NCBI RefSeq assembly: GCF_003202155.1
Contig: NZ_QFLI01000002.1
Location: 124,001-188,000, forward strand
Direction of reading: 5' to 3'
DNA from: Marinifilum breve
GTDB taxonomy: Bacteria; Bacteroidota; Bacteroidia; Bacteroidales; Marinifilaceae
DNA length: 64,000 nt
Each line of letters opens with the position of its first letter. Positions within the stretch are counted from its first letter, which is position 1. A program made the position numbers and the translations under genes. Below the pieces are notes generated by a model. The model saw only the letters and a program-made list of their open reading frames with translations, ran no database searches and was not told the DNA's origin. This document shows positions 1-8,622 of the stretch, one piece after another.

Positions 1-444
1 TTCCTAACGAATAGCTTATCAGCTCAAAAGATTTATAATCCTAGTGCTGATGCAAAACAGGATATCACAGAGGCTGTGGCTAAAGCAAAGAAAGAGGGGA
101 AGCATGTTTTAATTCAAGTAGGAGGGAATTGGTGTCCTTGGTGTATTAAAATGCATAAATATCTTCATAGTCAAGAAGAAATCAATAAGCTAATGCGTGA
201 TAATTATGTATTTATAGAGGTAAATTACAGCAAAGAAAATAAAAACAAGGAAGTTTTAAAAAATCTTGGTTATCCTCAACGATTTGGTTTTCCTGTAATG
301 TTAGTTCTAAACGCGAATGGAGAGAGAATTCATACTCAAAACACAGGAAATCTGGAAAAAGATAAAGCCTATGATTTCGATAGAGTTAAATCATTTCTTT
401 TCAATTGGCGTCCGGATGCTCTGAATCCAGCTAATTACAAATAA
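1..444 (+). CDS. Secreted thioredoxin-fold protein, 5' truncated
   Basis: The reading frame is open from base 1 and its true start lies upstream of the window. The visible part begins with what looks like the end of a signal peptide (…SLSAQ), followed by a thioredoxin-like domain with the redox motif WCPWC and a cis-Pro-like segment (GFPVMLV). This pattern fits the Thioredoxin_7/DUF255-like group of periplasmic thiol-disulfide proteins common in Bacteroidota. A GTG at base 76 is an internal Val codon, not the start. It could act as a reductase or a disulfide sensor; the sequence does not tell the substrate. Confidence 0.8.
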   Translation, partial: FLTNSLSAQKIYNPSADAKQDITEAVAKAKKEGKHVLIQVGGNWCPWCIKMHKYLHSQEEINKLMRDNYVFIEVNYSKENKNKEVLKNLGYPQRFGFPVMLVLNANGERIHTQNTGNLEKDKAYDFDRVKSFLFNWRPDALNPANYK

Positions 445-567
445 ATACTAAAATCTGTTAATATTAGACCAAGAACTCCGATTTTATTTGAATAAAGAAA
501 TAAATGTACTTTCTTTGTATCGGATTTATAGGAAAATCTAAAGAATAAAATACTAAAAAAAGATATT

Positions 568-1110
568 ATGACTATTGCAAAAGATAAAATGGTATCAGTT
601 ATTTACGAATTAAAAACTGATCCAGCTGGTGAAATCATTGAAAAAGCAGTTGCTGAAACTCCTCTAACATTCTTGTGTGGAGCTGGTCAAATGCTTGAAA
701 AATTCGAATCTAACCTAATGGGATTAAAAGTTGGTGAAGCTTTCGAATTTAAATTGGAAACAGCTGAAGCATACGGAGAAGCTTCTGAGCAAGCTGTTAT
801 CGACCTTCCAAAAAATATTTTCGAAGTAAACGGAGAGTTTGATGCAGAAATGATTAAAGAAGGAAATGTGGTTCCAATGCAGGATAGTTCAGGTCGTAGA
901 ATGAACGGTATCGTATTAGAAGTAGCAGATGCAACTGTTAAAATGGACTTCAATCACCCATTAGCTGGTGATGACTTGTATTTTAAAGGTGAAGTTATCG
1001 AAGTAAGAGATGCTACCGACGAAGAAAAACAAGCAGTTTATGCACCACAAGGTGGATGTGATAGCGGAAGTTGTAATGACGGAGGCTGCGGAAGCGGTTG
1101 TGGTTGCTAA
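568..1110 (+). CDS. SlyD-like FKBP-type peptidyl-prolyl isomerase
   Basis: 180 aa. The N-terminal half has the split FKBP fold of SlyD proteins, with an inserted IF/chaperone flap around residues 65-125 (AYGEASEQAV, then the FNHPLAGDDLYF return strand). The last 20 residues are rich in Cys and Gly (seven Cys), like the metal-binding tail of SlyD, which carries nickel or zinc. It should isomerise prolyl bonds and act as a cytosolic chaperone, perhaps delivering metal. The tail lacks the many His of enterobacterial SlyD, so its metal may differ. The gene ends in a strong terminator, so it is probably monocistronic. Confidence 0.9.
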   Translation: MTIAKDKMVSVIYELKTDPAGEIIEKAVAETPLTFLCGAGQMLEKFESNLMGLKVGEAFEFKLETAEAYGEASEQAVIDLPKNIFEVNGEFDAEMIKEGNVVPMQDSSGRRMNGIVLEVADATVKMDFNHPLAGDDLYFKGEVIEVRDATDEEKQAVYAPQGGCDSGSCNDGGCGSGCGC

Positions 1111-1127
1111 TAGCAATTCAAAAATAT

Positions 1128-1170
1128 ACAAAGCCCGAAAGCCAATTGGTTTTCGGGCTTTGTTTTTTTA
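1128..1170 (+). terminator. Intrinsic terminator of slyD-like gene
   Basis: A 13-bp perfect stem (1128-1140 with 1151-1163, core AAGCCCGAAA) with a 10-nt loop, followed by seven T (1163-1169). Confidence 0.9.
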
Positions 1171-1212
1171 TTTCATAAAACTACCTTTAAAGCTCATTAA
1201 AATAATTGCTCT

Positions 1213-2517
1213 ATGTGGAAAAGATTACCCCTTTATGTGAAAATACTAGTAGGAATGGCTTTAGGAATTGTTGCTGGAATGCTTGCTGTTTATTTTGATT
1301 TAACCAAATTCACTACAGATTGGATTAAACCATGGGGTGCAATCTTTTTAAACCTCTTAAAATTAATAGCAGTTCCTCTAATATTTGTTTCATTGGTTAA
1401 AGGGATTTCAAGTCTTTCCAATATCTCAAAACTCTCACGTATAGGGATAAAAACCATCTCACTTTATGTGATTTCTACAGTTATAGCTGTTAGTTTTGGG
1501 CTTTTACTTGTAAATAGTTTTGAACCAGGAAACACCTTCCCAGAACACAAAAAAATAGAGCTACAAGAAAGGTTTGGATCAGACATTAGTCTTAAGAAAA
1601 ATCAAGCCGACCATATCAAGGAAGAATCTCCTCTTCAATTTTTAGTAGATGTAGTGCCAGACAATTTCTTCAAGGCAGCCACAGACAATACTAAAATGCT
1701 TCAAATCATATTCTTTGCCATTTTATTTGGGATCGCAATGGTAATTCTTGAAGAAAAAAAGGTAAGAGCAGTGAAAGATTTCTTTGATGGAATAGATGCT
1801 ATTATTCTCAAAATTATCGATATCATCATGCTTTTTGCACCTTATGGAGTATTTGCATTGATTGCTGGATTAATTGTTGATTTTTCAGGAGATGTAGATC
1901 TTTTTACAGCATTGGGATGGTATGCAATTACGGTCATAGCAGGATTATTGATCATGATATTTTTAATTTATCCTTTATTTTTAAGAATTTTCACCCCAAT
2001 AAAGTATACTGACTTCTACAAATCCATTTCCCCAGCTCAATTACTAGCATTCTCGACTAGTTCTAGTGCAGCAACGCTTCCTGTAACAATGGAATGTGTT
2101 GAAAACAAAATGGGAGTTTCTAACGAAGTTGCAAGTTTTGTCTTGCCTGTTGGCGTTACCATTAATATGGATGGTACTAGTTGTTATCAGGCTATTGCCG
2201 CTGTTTTTATTGCTCAGGTATTCGGTGTGCCATTAGATATTTACGATCAGCTTTTAATTGTTGTGACAGCCACCTTGGCTTCAATTGGAACCCCAGGCGT
2301 GCCAGGTGGAAGTATAGTAATGCTTATCATCGTTCTCACATCTGTTGGTATTCCTATTGAAGGTTTGGCTTTAATACTTGGTATAGATCGACCTTTAGAT
2401 ATGCTTAGAACGGTTGTAAATGTAACTGGAGATGCCACCGTTTCGACAATTGTTGCTAAAACTGAGGGAAAATTAACCTACCCTCCACAAATAATTGCAG
2501 AAAAAGTAAAATCTTAG
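1213..2517 (+). CDS. Dicarboxylate/amino acid:cation symporter (DAACS family)
   Basis: 434 aa inner-membrane protein of the GltP/DctA/EAAT family, which imports glutamate, aspartate or C4-dicarboxylates with H+ or Na+. Family signatures are all present: a serine-rich re-entrant loop (STSSSAATLPVT), the NMDGT motif of TM7 (INMDGTS), the second hairpin loop (IGTPGVPGGS) and the TM8 substrate motif (DRPLDMLRTVVNVTGD). The Arg in the TM8 motif usually pairs with an acidic side-chain substrate, so glutamate/aspartate or dicarboxylate is likely. Several hydrophobic segments span the protein. The gene stands alone behind the preceding terminator. Confidence 0.92.
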   Translation: MWKRLPLYVKILVGMALGIVAGMLAVYFDLTKFTTDWIKPWGAIFLNLLKLIAVPLIFVSLVKGISSLSNISKLSRIGIKTISLYVISTVIAVSFGLLLVNSFEPGNTFPEHKKIELQERFGSDISLKKNQADHIKEESPLQFLVDVVPDNFFKAATDNTKMLQIIFFAILFGIAMVILEEKKVRAVKDFFDGIDAIILKIIDIIMLFAPYGVFALIAGLIVDFSGDVDLFTALGWYAITVIAGLLIMIFLIYPLFLRIFTPIKYTDFYKSISPAQLLAFSTSSSAATLPVTMECVENKMGVSNEVASFVLPVGVTINMDGTSCYQAIAAVFIAQVFGVPLDIYDQLLIVVTATLASIGTPGVPGGSIVMLIIVLTSVGIPIEGLALILGIDRPLDMLRTVVNVTGDATVSTIVAKTEGKLTYPPQIIAEKVKS

Positions 2518-2636
2518 AACTCCCATAAATAGAGGGAGTTAGGTTTACTGCTGTAATTTTGTTTAAAGTTTAATGTTTTTCTTTGAACAAAAATGAATTG
2601 AATTTGTTTCCTTATTGAACCATTAAAAAAAATGAC

Positions 2637-4424
2637 ATGAATTTCAGGAATTACAAATTTAGTTTAGGATTATTTCTCCTAATGATCGCAGCAATAGTTA
2701 ATGTTTCATGCGAAGATGATGACGATGACATGCCGAAGCCAATGCCAATGGAAGAAAATATTGTTGACATTGTGGTAGGTAATAATAACTTCTCAATTTT
2801 AGCTGCCGCTCTTACAAAGGCAGATTTAGTAGATGCTTTAAATGCCAATGGACCTTTTACAGTGTTCGGACCAACAAATGCGGCTTTCGAGCAATTATTT
2901 ATGGATTTGGGAGTTTCAGGTATTGATGATTTGAGCGCCGAAGCCTTAACTCCTATTCTCTTATATCATGTATTGGGAATTCAAGCAAAATCAACGGACT
3001 TGTCCAATGGTTATGTAGAAACTCTAAGTACATTTACTCCTGGAGATTATCCAATTAATTTACTTATTAACCTTGATTCTGGAGTAAAATTAAACAATAG
3101 CACCAACGTTACCAGTGCCGATGTTATGGCTTCCAATGGTGTAATTCATATTATTGACGAAGTTCTTCTTCCTCCTGATGTTGTTGATATAGCAATCGCA
3201 AATGCAACATTCTCACATTTAGTAGATGCAGTTATCAAGTCTGATTTAGTAGATGCACTTAAAGGAGATGGACCATTTACGATTTTTGCACCTACCGATG
3301 CTGCTTTTGAAGCTTTATTTACCGATTTGGGGATAAGTGGTATTGAAGATTTATCAGCAGAGGATCTTACGCCGATTCTAACTTATCACGTTGTTTCAGG
3401 CAATGTTCGCGCAGCCGATGTTAGCACAGGTACAGTATCAACACTTAATACAGAAGCTGACCTTGAAATTGATGCTGATGGTAGTGGAGTTATAATCAAT
3501 GGATCAAGTAACGTGATTGCAACTGATGTACAAGGAACTAATGGAGTAATACATGTGATTGATAAGGTTTTAATTCCTGGATCTGAGGAAGAAGAACAAT
3601 CAATAGCAGATATTGCATCAGCAAATAGCGATTTTTCAAGCCTGGTAGCAGCTCTTGACAAAGCTGGTCTTGTAGAAACAATGGACGGAGAAGGTACATT
3701 TACAGTTTTTGCACCAACAAATGAGGCTTTTCAAAATTTATTTACCAATCTGGGTGTTTCAGGAATTGAAGATTTATCCGTTGAGACACTAACTCAAGTT
3801 CTACTTTATCATGTTCTTGGCAGTAAGGTAATGTCAACTGATATTGAGGCAGGATATGTGGAAACACTTGCGACTAATAGTCCGGATATGGATCCTGTAA
3901 TGCTACGTTTAGATACTGATGGTGGAGTGAAGCTAAACAAAGAAACAATGGTAACATCAGCAGATATTGAAGCATTTAATGGTGTTATTCATGTAATTGA
4001 TAAGGTTTTATTACCTCCTAATGTAGTTGATATCGCAGTTGCTAACGACAGCTTTGAGCATTTGGTAGCGGCTGTAGTAAAAGCTGATCTAGCCGGAACA
4101 TTAAGTGGAGATGGACCATTTACAATTTTTGCACCAACTGATGCAGCTTTCGAAGCACTTTTTGAAACTTTAGGCGTTGACGGAATTGATGATTTAACTG
4201 CAGAAACTTTAACTCCAATTTTGCTTTACCATGTTGTTTCGGGTAATGTAAGATCAGATATGGTATCGACAGGTATGGTAGCTACTTTAAATGAAGGTAA
4301 TATGCTTGATATTGATACTAGTTCGGGCGTAACGATAAATGGAGATACCAATGTAACCGCAACAGATATCCAGGGAACTAATGGCGTAATTCATGTAATC
4401 GATAAGGTTTTATTGCCAGAATAA
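2637..4424 (+). CDS. Fasciclin lipoprotein with four FAS1 domains
   Basis: 595 aa. A signal peptide ends in the lipobox VNVSC (Cys25), followed by a Glu and five Asp, an acidic stretch like the surface lipoprotein export signal of Bacteroidota. Four FAS1 domains follow at about 41-180, 180-313, 320-458 and 458-595, each with FTVF(A/G)PT(N/D)AAF and YHV(L/V) boxes. Domains 1/3 and 2/4 resemble each other more than their neighbours, which suggests duplication of a two-domain unit. FAS1 proteins mediate adhesion to proteins or polysaccharides; this one is probably exposed on the cell surface. The gene is monocistronic. Confidence 0.92.
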   Translation: MNFRNYKFSLGLFLLMIAAIVNVSCEDDDDDMPKPMPMEENIVDIVVGNNNFSILAAALTKADLVDALNANGPFTVFGPTNAAFEQLFMDLGVSGIDDLSAEALTPILLYHVLGIQAKSTDLSNGYVETLSTFTPGDYPINLLINLDSGVKLNNSTNVTSADVMASNGVIHIIDEVLLPPDVVDIAIANATFSHLVDAVIKSDLVDALKGDGPFTIFAPTDAAFEALFTDLGISGIEDLSAEDLTPILTYHVVSGNVRAADVSTGTVSTLNTEADLEIDADGSGVIINGSSNVIATDVQGTNGVIHVIDKVLIPGSEEEEQSIADIASANSDFSSLVAALDKAGLVETMDGEGTFTVFAPTNEAFQNLFTNLGVSGIEDLSVETLTQVLLYHVLGSKVMSTDIEAGYVETLATNSPDMDPVMLRLDTDGGVKLNKETMVTSADIEAFNGVIHVIDKVLLPPNVVDIAVANDSFEHLVAAVVKADLAGTLSGDGPFTIFAPTDAAFEALFETLGVDGIDDLTAETLTPILLYHVVSGNVRSDMVSTGMVATLNEGNMLDIDTSSGVTINGDTNVTATDIQGTNGVIHVIDKVLLPE

Positions 4425-4439
4425 TCTATATATTTCACA

Positions 4440-4477
4440 CTAAAGCCTGCTGTTTTAAGCAGGTTTTAGTTTTTTTC
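4440..4477 (+). terminator. Intrinsic terminator of fasciclin gene
   Basis: A 12-bp stem (4440-4451 with 4458-4469, one G-T pair), short loop, and an eight-T tract. Confidence 0.9.
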
Positions 4478-4535
4478 ATTAGATTTAATAATTATTAAAA
4501 AGAGTAGATTTCGATCTTCTCACCAACTGAAAAAT

Positions 4536-5417
4536 ATGAGTAAATATTCCATAAAAGATCTTGAAAAAATAACAGGAGTAAAAGCTCACACCATTAGAAT
4601 ATGGGAGAGAAGATATGGTATCATTCAACCAGAAAGAAGTAAAACCAATATTCGCTCATATTCTGATAGTGACCTTCGTAAGTTACTCAATATTTCCATG
4701 CTTAATTCATCAGGAATTAAGATTTCACACCTTGCTAAATTAAGCAGTATTGATCTTGAAGCTAAGATTTTAGAACTATCAAGATCAAATAAAAGTATTG
4801 GATTTCATATTGAAAAACTTACTCTTGCAACGATAAATTTTAATGAGGAATTGTTTGAGTCCATACTATCAAAATGTGTACTCGAAAGTGGTATGGAATC
4901 TACCATTACGGAAGTCCTTTTTCCATTTTTCGAAAGGATAGGAGTGTTATGGCAAGTTGGTTCAATCAGTCCAGCTCAGGAACACTTTATTTCAAATTTA
5001 ATTAGACAAAAATTATTTGCATCCATCGATTCTCTTTCAGGAAAATCAGTGCAAGGAGCATCAAAAGTATTAATATACTTGAAAGAAGATGAACTGCATG
5101 AAGTTGGGATTCTGTTCTACAATTATATTCTAAGAAGAAATGGATTTAGTACACTTTATCTTGGCCAGGATCTACCATTTAAAGATTTGGTAAGTGCAGT
5201 AAATGATTACAATCCCAATTATATTATTAGCTCTTTTATTTCGCCGATTAACCCAGAGGACATCAATGCCTACTTGCTAAATATGGAAAAATCTTTTAAA
5301 GATATAGATCTATTGATTACTGGATTACAGCTAAAGCAAGATGGAGTAGAGGTGCCTGATTCCATAAAATTAATTACATCCCCTCAAAAGTTTAAGGAAC
5401 TACTTCATCTGAAATAA
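4536..5417 (+). CDS. MerR-family B12-binding (CarH/LitR-like) regulator
   Basis: 293 aa. A MerR winged helix (residues 4-70, TIRIWERRYG) is followed by a four-helix cap with the light-sensor signature W-x9-EH (Trp139, Glu149-His150) and a Rossmann-type cobalamin domain with E-x-H-x-x-G (Glu186, His188, Gly191). In CarH these residues hold adenosylcobalamin: the dark tetramer represses DNA and light breaks it apart. All key residues are kept, so photosensing through B12 is plausible. It is followed by an ECF sigma gene, as in light-responsive carotenoid loci of other Bacteroidota, but no carotenoid gene lies in this window. Confidence 0.9.
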   Translation: MSKYSIKDLEKITGVKAHTIRIWERRYGIIQPERSKTNIRSYSDSDLRKLLNISMLNSSGIKISHLAKLSSIDLEAKILELSRSNKSIGFHIEKLTLATINFNEELFESILSKCVLESGMESTITEVLFPFFERIGVLWQVGSISPAQEHFISNLIRQKLFASIDSLSGKSVQGASKVLIYLKEDELHEVGILFYNYILRRNGFSTLYLGQDLPFKDLVSAVNDYNPNYIISSFISPINPEDINAYLLNMEKSFKDIDLLITGLQLKQDGVEVPDSIKLITSPQKFKELLHLK

Positions 5418-5464
5418 ATAAAGATATTTTGGTCTTATTTAGAAAAGATCATATGAAACTCCCC

Positions 5465-5499
5465 AAAGCCTTACATTTAGAAGAATGTAGGCTTTTTTT
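5465..5499 (+). terminator. Intrinsic terminator of MerR gene
   Basis: A 12-bp stem with one bulged base (5465-5477 with 5484-5495) and a T tract. It separates the regulator from the sigma-factor gene. Confidence 0.85.
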
Positions 5500-5548
5500 A
5501 TTTAGAATAAGAAGTTGTTATTAAAATCATGTTTAATGACCGATTGAT

Positions 5549-5584
5549 TTTTGTCTAATCTTTTTGTATTTTTATTAGACAAAA
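5549..5584 (+). promoter_or_regulatory. 11-bp inverted repeat upstream of the ECF sigma gene
   Basis: Perfect inverted repeat TTTTGTCTAAT (5549-5559) / ATTAGACAAAA (5574-5584) with a 14-bp spacer, lying 18 bp upstream of the sigma-factor start codon. It has no T tract downstream and looks like an operator over the promoter. The adjacent B12-binding MerR protein is the obvious candidate ligand; that link is inference. Confidence 0.6.
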
Positions 5585-5601
5585 CAGAAAAAGATACAAT
5601 C

Positions 5602-6096
5602 ATGACAACAATAGAATTTAATAATACGATCGTTAATTTAGAAGAGCAACTAAGAGTTTATGCTTACCGATTAACCAACAATAGAGAAGATGCATTGGAT
5701 TTATGTCAGGAAACCGTTTTGAAAGCTTTCATGTATAAAGCAAAATTTAGCCATAACAACCTTAAGGCTTGGCTTTATACAATTATGAAGAATTTGTTCA
5801 TTAATGCGTATAGAAAGAAGTTAAAGCAACGCGAGTGGATGGCTCATGAGACAAATAACAATCTTGGAAAAGTAAATGTAAGTTTCGACAATCCTTATTC
5901 TACACAAAACTATAAGGATATTATGAAGGAACTGGATAAGTTGGAAGAATCTTTACGCACACCTTTTAAAATGTTTTTAGAGGGATTTAAATATCGCGAA
6001 ATTGCTGAACATGCAAATTTACCAATTGGCACCATTAAAAGTAGAATATTCCAGGGGCGTAAAATATTAGCTGAGCAATTGGCAGACTACTCATAG
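5602..6096 (+). CDS. ECF-type RNA polymerase sigma factor
   Basis: 164 aa from the ATG at 5602. An in-frame TTG at 5551 lies inside an inverted repeat and is unlikely to be the start. Region 2 (residues about 10-75, DLCQETVLKAF and YTIMKNLFINAYRK) and region 4 (about 105-160, YREIAEHANLPIGTIKSRIFQGR) are clear; no anti-sigma gene is adjacent. Its neighbour is a CarH/LitR-like repressor, which suggests that this sigma factor is the light- or B12-controlled output. The last residues end just after region 4, so there is no extra sensor domain. Confidence 0.9.
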   Translation: MTTIEFNNTIVNLEEQLRVYAYRLTNNREDALDLCQETVLKAFMYKAKFSHNNLKAWLYTIMKNLFINAYRKKLKQREWMAHETNNNLGKVNVSFDNPYSTQNYKDIMKELDKLEESLRTPFKMFLEGFKYREIAEHANLPIGTIKSRIFQGRKILAEQLADYS

Positions 6097-6146
6097 GCAC
6101 TATCAAGTTTTATCCATTTTTAAATGATAAATTAATCGGGGTTTAT

Positions 6147-6154
6147 TACCTTTG
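6147..6154 (+). promoter_or_regulatory. -7 box TACCTTTG
   Basis: Perfect match to the Bacteroidota -7 consensus TAnnTTTG, 49 bp upstream of the start codon at 6204. No convincing -33 TTTG lies at the usual distance. Confidence 0.5.
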
Positions 6155-6203
6155 TTGTCGATCAGAGGGAAAAATCCCGATTTATTCATCAAAAACTATT
6201 AAG

Positions 6204-6491
6204 ATGGCCAGTAGAAGACGCTTAAAAAAAGACATTGATTATCTTTGCTTTGAAGTTATTTCAGATTGTTACAACTATAATTACTTGCACCCAGAAAACA
6301 GGGAACAGGTAATGGATATCATAAAGGATACTATTATTGCAAGAAATAATTTAATTGCAAGAGTTAACCACCCTGATGGAAAAGATAATCCTAAAATGGT
6401 AAAAGCATATTACAAGTCAATTTTTAACGACTTGATTAAGAATGTAGATGAATCATTTACCAGATTAAGCACTTTAATTAAGGAAAAGTAA
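6204..6491 (+). CDS. Conserved small helical protein, unknown function
   Basis: 95 aa, cytosolic, predicted all-helical, with a basic N-terminus (MASRRRLKKDIDYL). It resembles a short protein found across Bacteroidales genomes that I recognise only as conserved hypothetical. It has its own TAnnTTTG promoter box and a terminator whose T tract runs up to the next start codon. I cannot assign a role. Confidence 0.75.
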   Translation: MASRRRLKKDIDYLCFEVISDCYNYNYLHPENREQVMDIIKDTIIARNNLIARVNHPDGKDNPKMVKAYYKSIFNDLIKNVDESFTRLSTLIKEK

Positions 6492-6514
6492 TTTCCAAAA
6501 TTAGATATTTTAAT

Positions 6515-6541
6515 AGCTTTGCATTTTGCAAAGCTTTTTTT
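6515..6541 (+). terminator. Terminator abutting the next start codon
   Basis: A 9-bp stem (6515-6523 with 6527-6535, AGCTTTGCA) with a seven-T tract ending at 6541, directly before the ATG at 6542. The next gene must therefore start translation from a message with this hairpin as its leader, or from a promoter inside it. Confidence 0.75.
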
Positions 6542-7264
6542 ATGCCTACTGAAAAAATCATCTACATTAAAGACATTGGTGAAGTTGCACTAAGAACTGA
6601 TAAGCGTTTCAAACGGTTATCAATTCGTATGGCCCCAACAAAAGGAATTTGGATAAATGTTCCCAATGGCATTTCAATCGAGGAAGCCATAAAATTCGCT
6701 GAAGAAAACAAGGCATGGATAATTCAAGCCAAACGAAAGAAAGATGCTAAGGAAAGTAAGCAAACCATCTTCAATCAGGATACCAAATTTAAAACCAAAT
6801 ACCACGAGTTAAGAATTACTCAAACTGATGCCAAGTCTTATGCTTCGAAACTCAACAATGGCATTCTTGAGGTGATGTATCCAGTAGGAATGGAAATCGT
6901 TAATACGGACTTACAGGAATTCATTAGAAAATCAATCATTGAAACCCTTAGGCGCGAAGCAAAATACTATTTGCCTAAAAGGATAGAATTTCTAGCGAAA
7001 CAACATGGATTTAAATACCATTCTGTTCAAATTAAGAATACCAGAAGCAGATGGGGATCTTGCTCTCATGATAATAAAATCAATTTGAGTTTGCATTTAA
7101 TGCGTTTGCCTGAAGATTTATCAGATATGGTTATACTTCACGAGCTATGTCATACAGTCGTTAAAAACCATTCCAGCCATTTCTGGGAGCTTTTAGCAAG
7201 TCATTGCCCAAATCTTACAGAAAAGAAAAATAGAATCAAGAAACACTCTATAAACATCTTATAA
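6542..7264 (+). CDS. YgjP-like (DUF45) metal-dependent hydrolase
   Basis: 240 aa. The C-terminal part has the zincin motif HELCH (about residues 200-204) followed by a downstream His in HSSHFWELL, and upstream the family motif NTRSRWGSCS. This is the YgjP/WLM-like group, annotated variously as M48-type metallopeptidase or UTP pyrophosphatase; its substrate is not settled. There is no signal peptide. Its stop codon is followed immediately by the ATG of the next gene, so the two are probably co-translated. Confidence 0.88.
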   Translation: MPTEKIIYIKDIGEVALRTDKRFKRLSIRMAPTKGIWINVPNGISIEEAIKFAEENKAWIIQAKRKKDAKESKQTIFNQDTKFKTKYHELRITQTDAKSYASKLNNGILEVMYPVGMEIVNTDLQEFIRKSIIETLRREAKYYLPKRIEFLAKQHGFKYHSVQIKNTRSRWGSCSHDNKINLSLHLMRLPEDLSDMVILHELCHTVVKNHSSHFWELLASHCPNLTEKKNRIKKHSINIL

Positions 7265-7618
7265 ATGAGTAAAGAATTATATATCGTAATAGGACTATGC
7301 GTATTTGCCTTTCTTATAGGTAGTCGATTAAAAAAAGCATTAAAAACGCCACAGAATAAATCGAAGCATCAAAAAAAGAAAAATCAGGCCAAAAAGAAGG
7401 AATTATCACCAAAGCGAAGAAAACTCCAACGAATATTTACAATCGCAATGTTGGTTTTGGTTTTTGGTCTTTTGATTTTTATGATTCCAGCGTTGTCAAG
7501 AGATATTTTAACTTCCAATGGGAGTGTAACTGAAAACCTAATTTTAAGAATTTTAATTGTAGGATTCTCAATTTATATTCTTTTTATGGGATATGTAAAG
7601 ATAAGAAAGTCGAAATAA
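7265..7618 (+). CDS. Small membrane protein, unknown function
   Basis: 117 aa with three hydrophobic segments (about residues 5-21, 57-77 and 90-111) and a very basic cytosolic loop between the first two (13 Lys or Arg within about 25 residues). The ATG directly follows the stop codon of the YgjP-like gene, which implies an operon. I recognise no family. Confidence 0.7.
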   Translation: MSKELYIVIGLCVFAFLIGSRLKKALKTPQNKSKHQKKKNQAKKKELSPKRRKLQRIFTIAMLVLVFGLLIFMIPALSRDILTSNGSVTENLILRILIVGFSIYILFMGYVKIRKSK

Positions 7619-8552
7619 GCCTTCTTATCTTACAAATACCCTTTTTCTTCTAGATTATAGCAATGAATATTTTGCTATTTATTCATGCATCCACTTCAAT
7701 TACTGAACTTTATTGGTAATTCTCACCTCGTTTAAGCTCATTACATTGTAATTTTTGTAAACAATCAGACCATTTGATTGAAAAAATAAAATTGTCAATC
7801 CATTTTAAGTAGACAAAATCAATTTTCTTACATATTATTTGTTTACATGATTAAATTACTCTTGTAAACTATAATCGAAATAAAGTTCAATTTGCAAAAT
7901 TCGCACGTTTACATATGTGATTCGTAATTGTAAATAGAATCAGCTCTTTTTTACCTGGAGTAATGTTTGATCTCAATTGCTTTTTGTATACAGATATCAA
8001 ATATATTATCTCACTTTAATATAGGTTACAAATCTAATTTCAGTTGATATTTGGGAATGCTTAATTCTGATAACCAGATTCTTATATAGTTACATTGCAG
8101 TATTACTTTAATTATTTAGTTTACAAAACTATAAAACTTCGCCGATTAGAATAATAGTTGTAAATTAAATATAGCCATAGTGCTATTATTCAGTTATTTA
8201 TGCATTTTATTTGATCTAAATATCTAATAGCATTTCAATCAAACAGACCAAACTAGTGTTGATTCTTGTTATATTTCTAATAAATACACTTGTAAACAAA
8301 CCCTAATAATCTATAATACTGCGCCATAGATCGAAAAATAGCTATACTTAGAGTATTATAGACTCTTTTTGTTTAGATGATGGTTAATGGACTCTATCTA
8401 TTCTAAGAAGTCTTTTTAAGTCTATACATACAGAAATAAGGAGTTTAACCCATTTAGAAATGTAATCTACAATTGTAATTTAGAAATGTAAGTGCTCAAA
8501 TTGTCAGTTTACATCGGAAAATTACATAAGTAACGCCAATTTAAATTTCCCG
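7619..8552. promoter_or_regulatory. 1-kb AT-rich intergenic region with repeated TGTAAAC boxes
   Basis: No convincing ORF on either strand. It holds seven exact copies of TGTAAAC or its complement, at 7756, 7841, 7863, 7907, 8119, 8291 and 8507, plus near copies TGTAAAT at 7929, 8159 and 8562. Most are embedded in a wider TTGTAAACAA context. Chance would give well under one in this length at this base composition. They lead up to the XRE regulator gene and look like a multi-site operator region; the binding protein is unknown, with the XRE protein itself the first candidate. Confidence 0.6.
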
Positions 8553-8583
8553 TTTGTTTTTTGTAAATTTTATTTTACCTTTG
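8553..8583 (+). promoter_or_regulatory. Bacteroidota promoter of the XRE gene
   Basis: -33 TTTG (8553-8556), a 19-bp spacer, -7 TACCTTTG (8576-8583), 39 bp before the start codon. A TGTAAAT box (8562-8568) lies between the two promoter elements, which would suit autorepression. Confidence 0.8.
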
Positions 8584-8622
8584 TATCGACAGACATAGTT
8601 AACATCTGTAAAATATCAACCT

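Noticed and set aside
5551-5601. Upstream TTG start for the ECF sigma factor
   Set aside because: The extra codons fall inside a perfect inverted repeat and probable promoter, and the sigma domain begins after the ATG at 5602.
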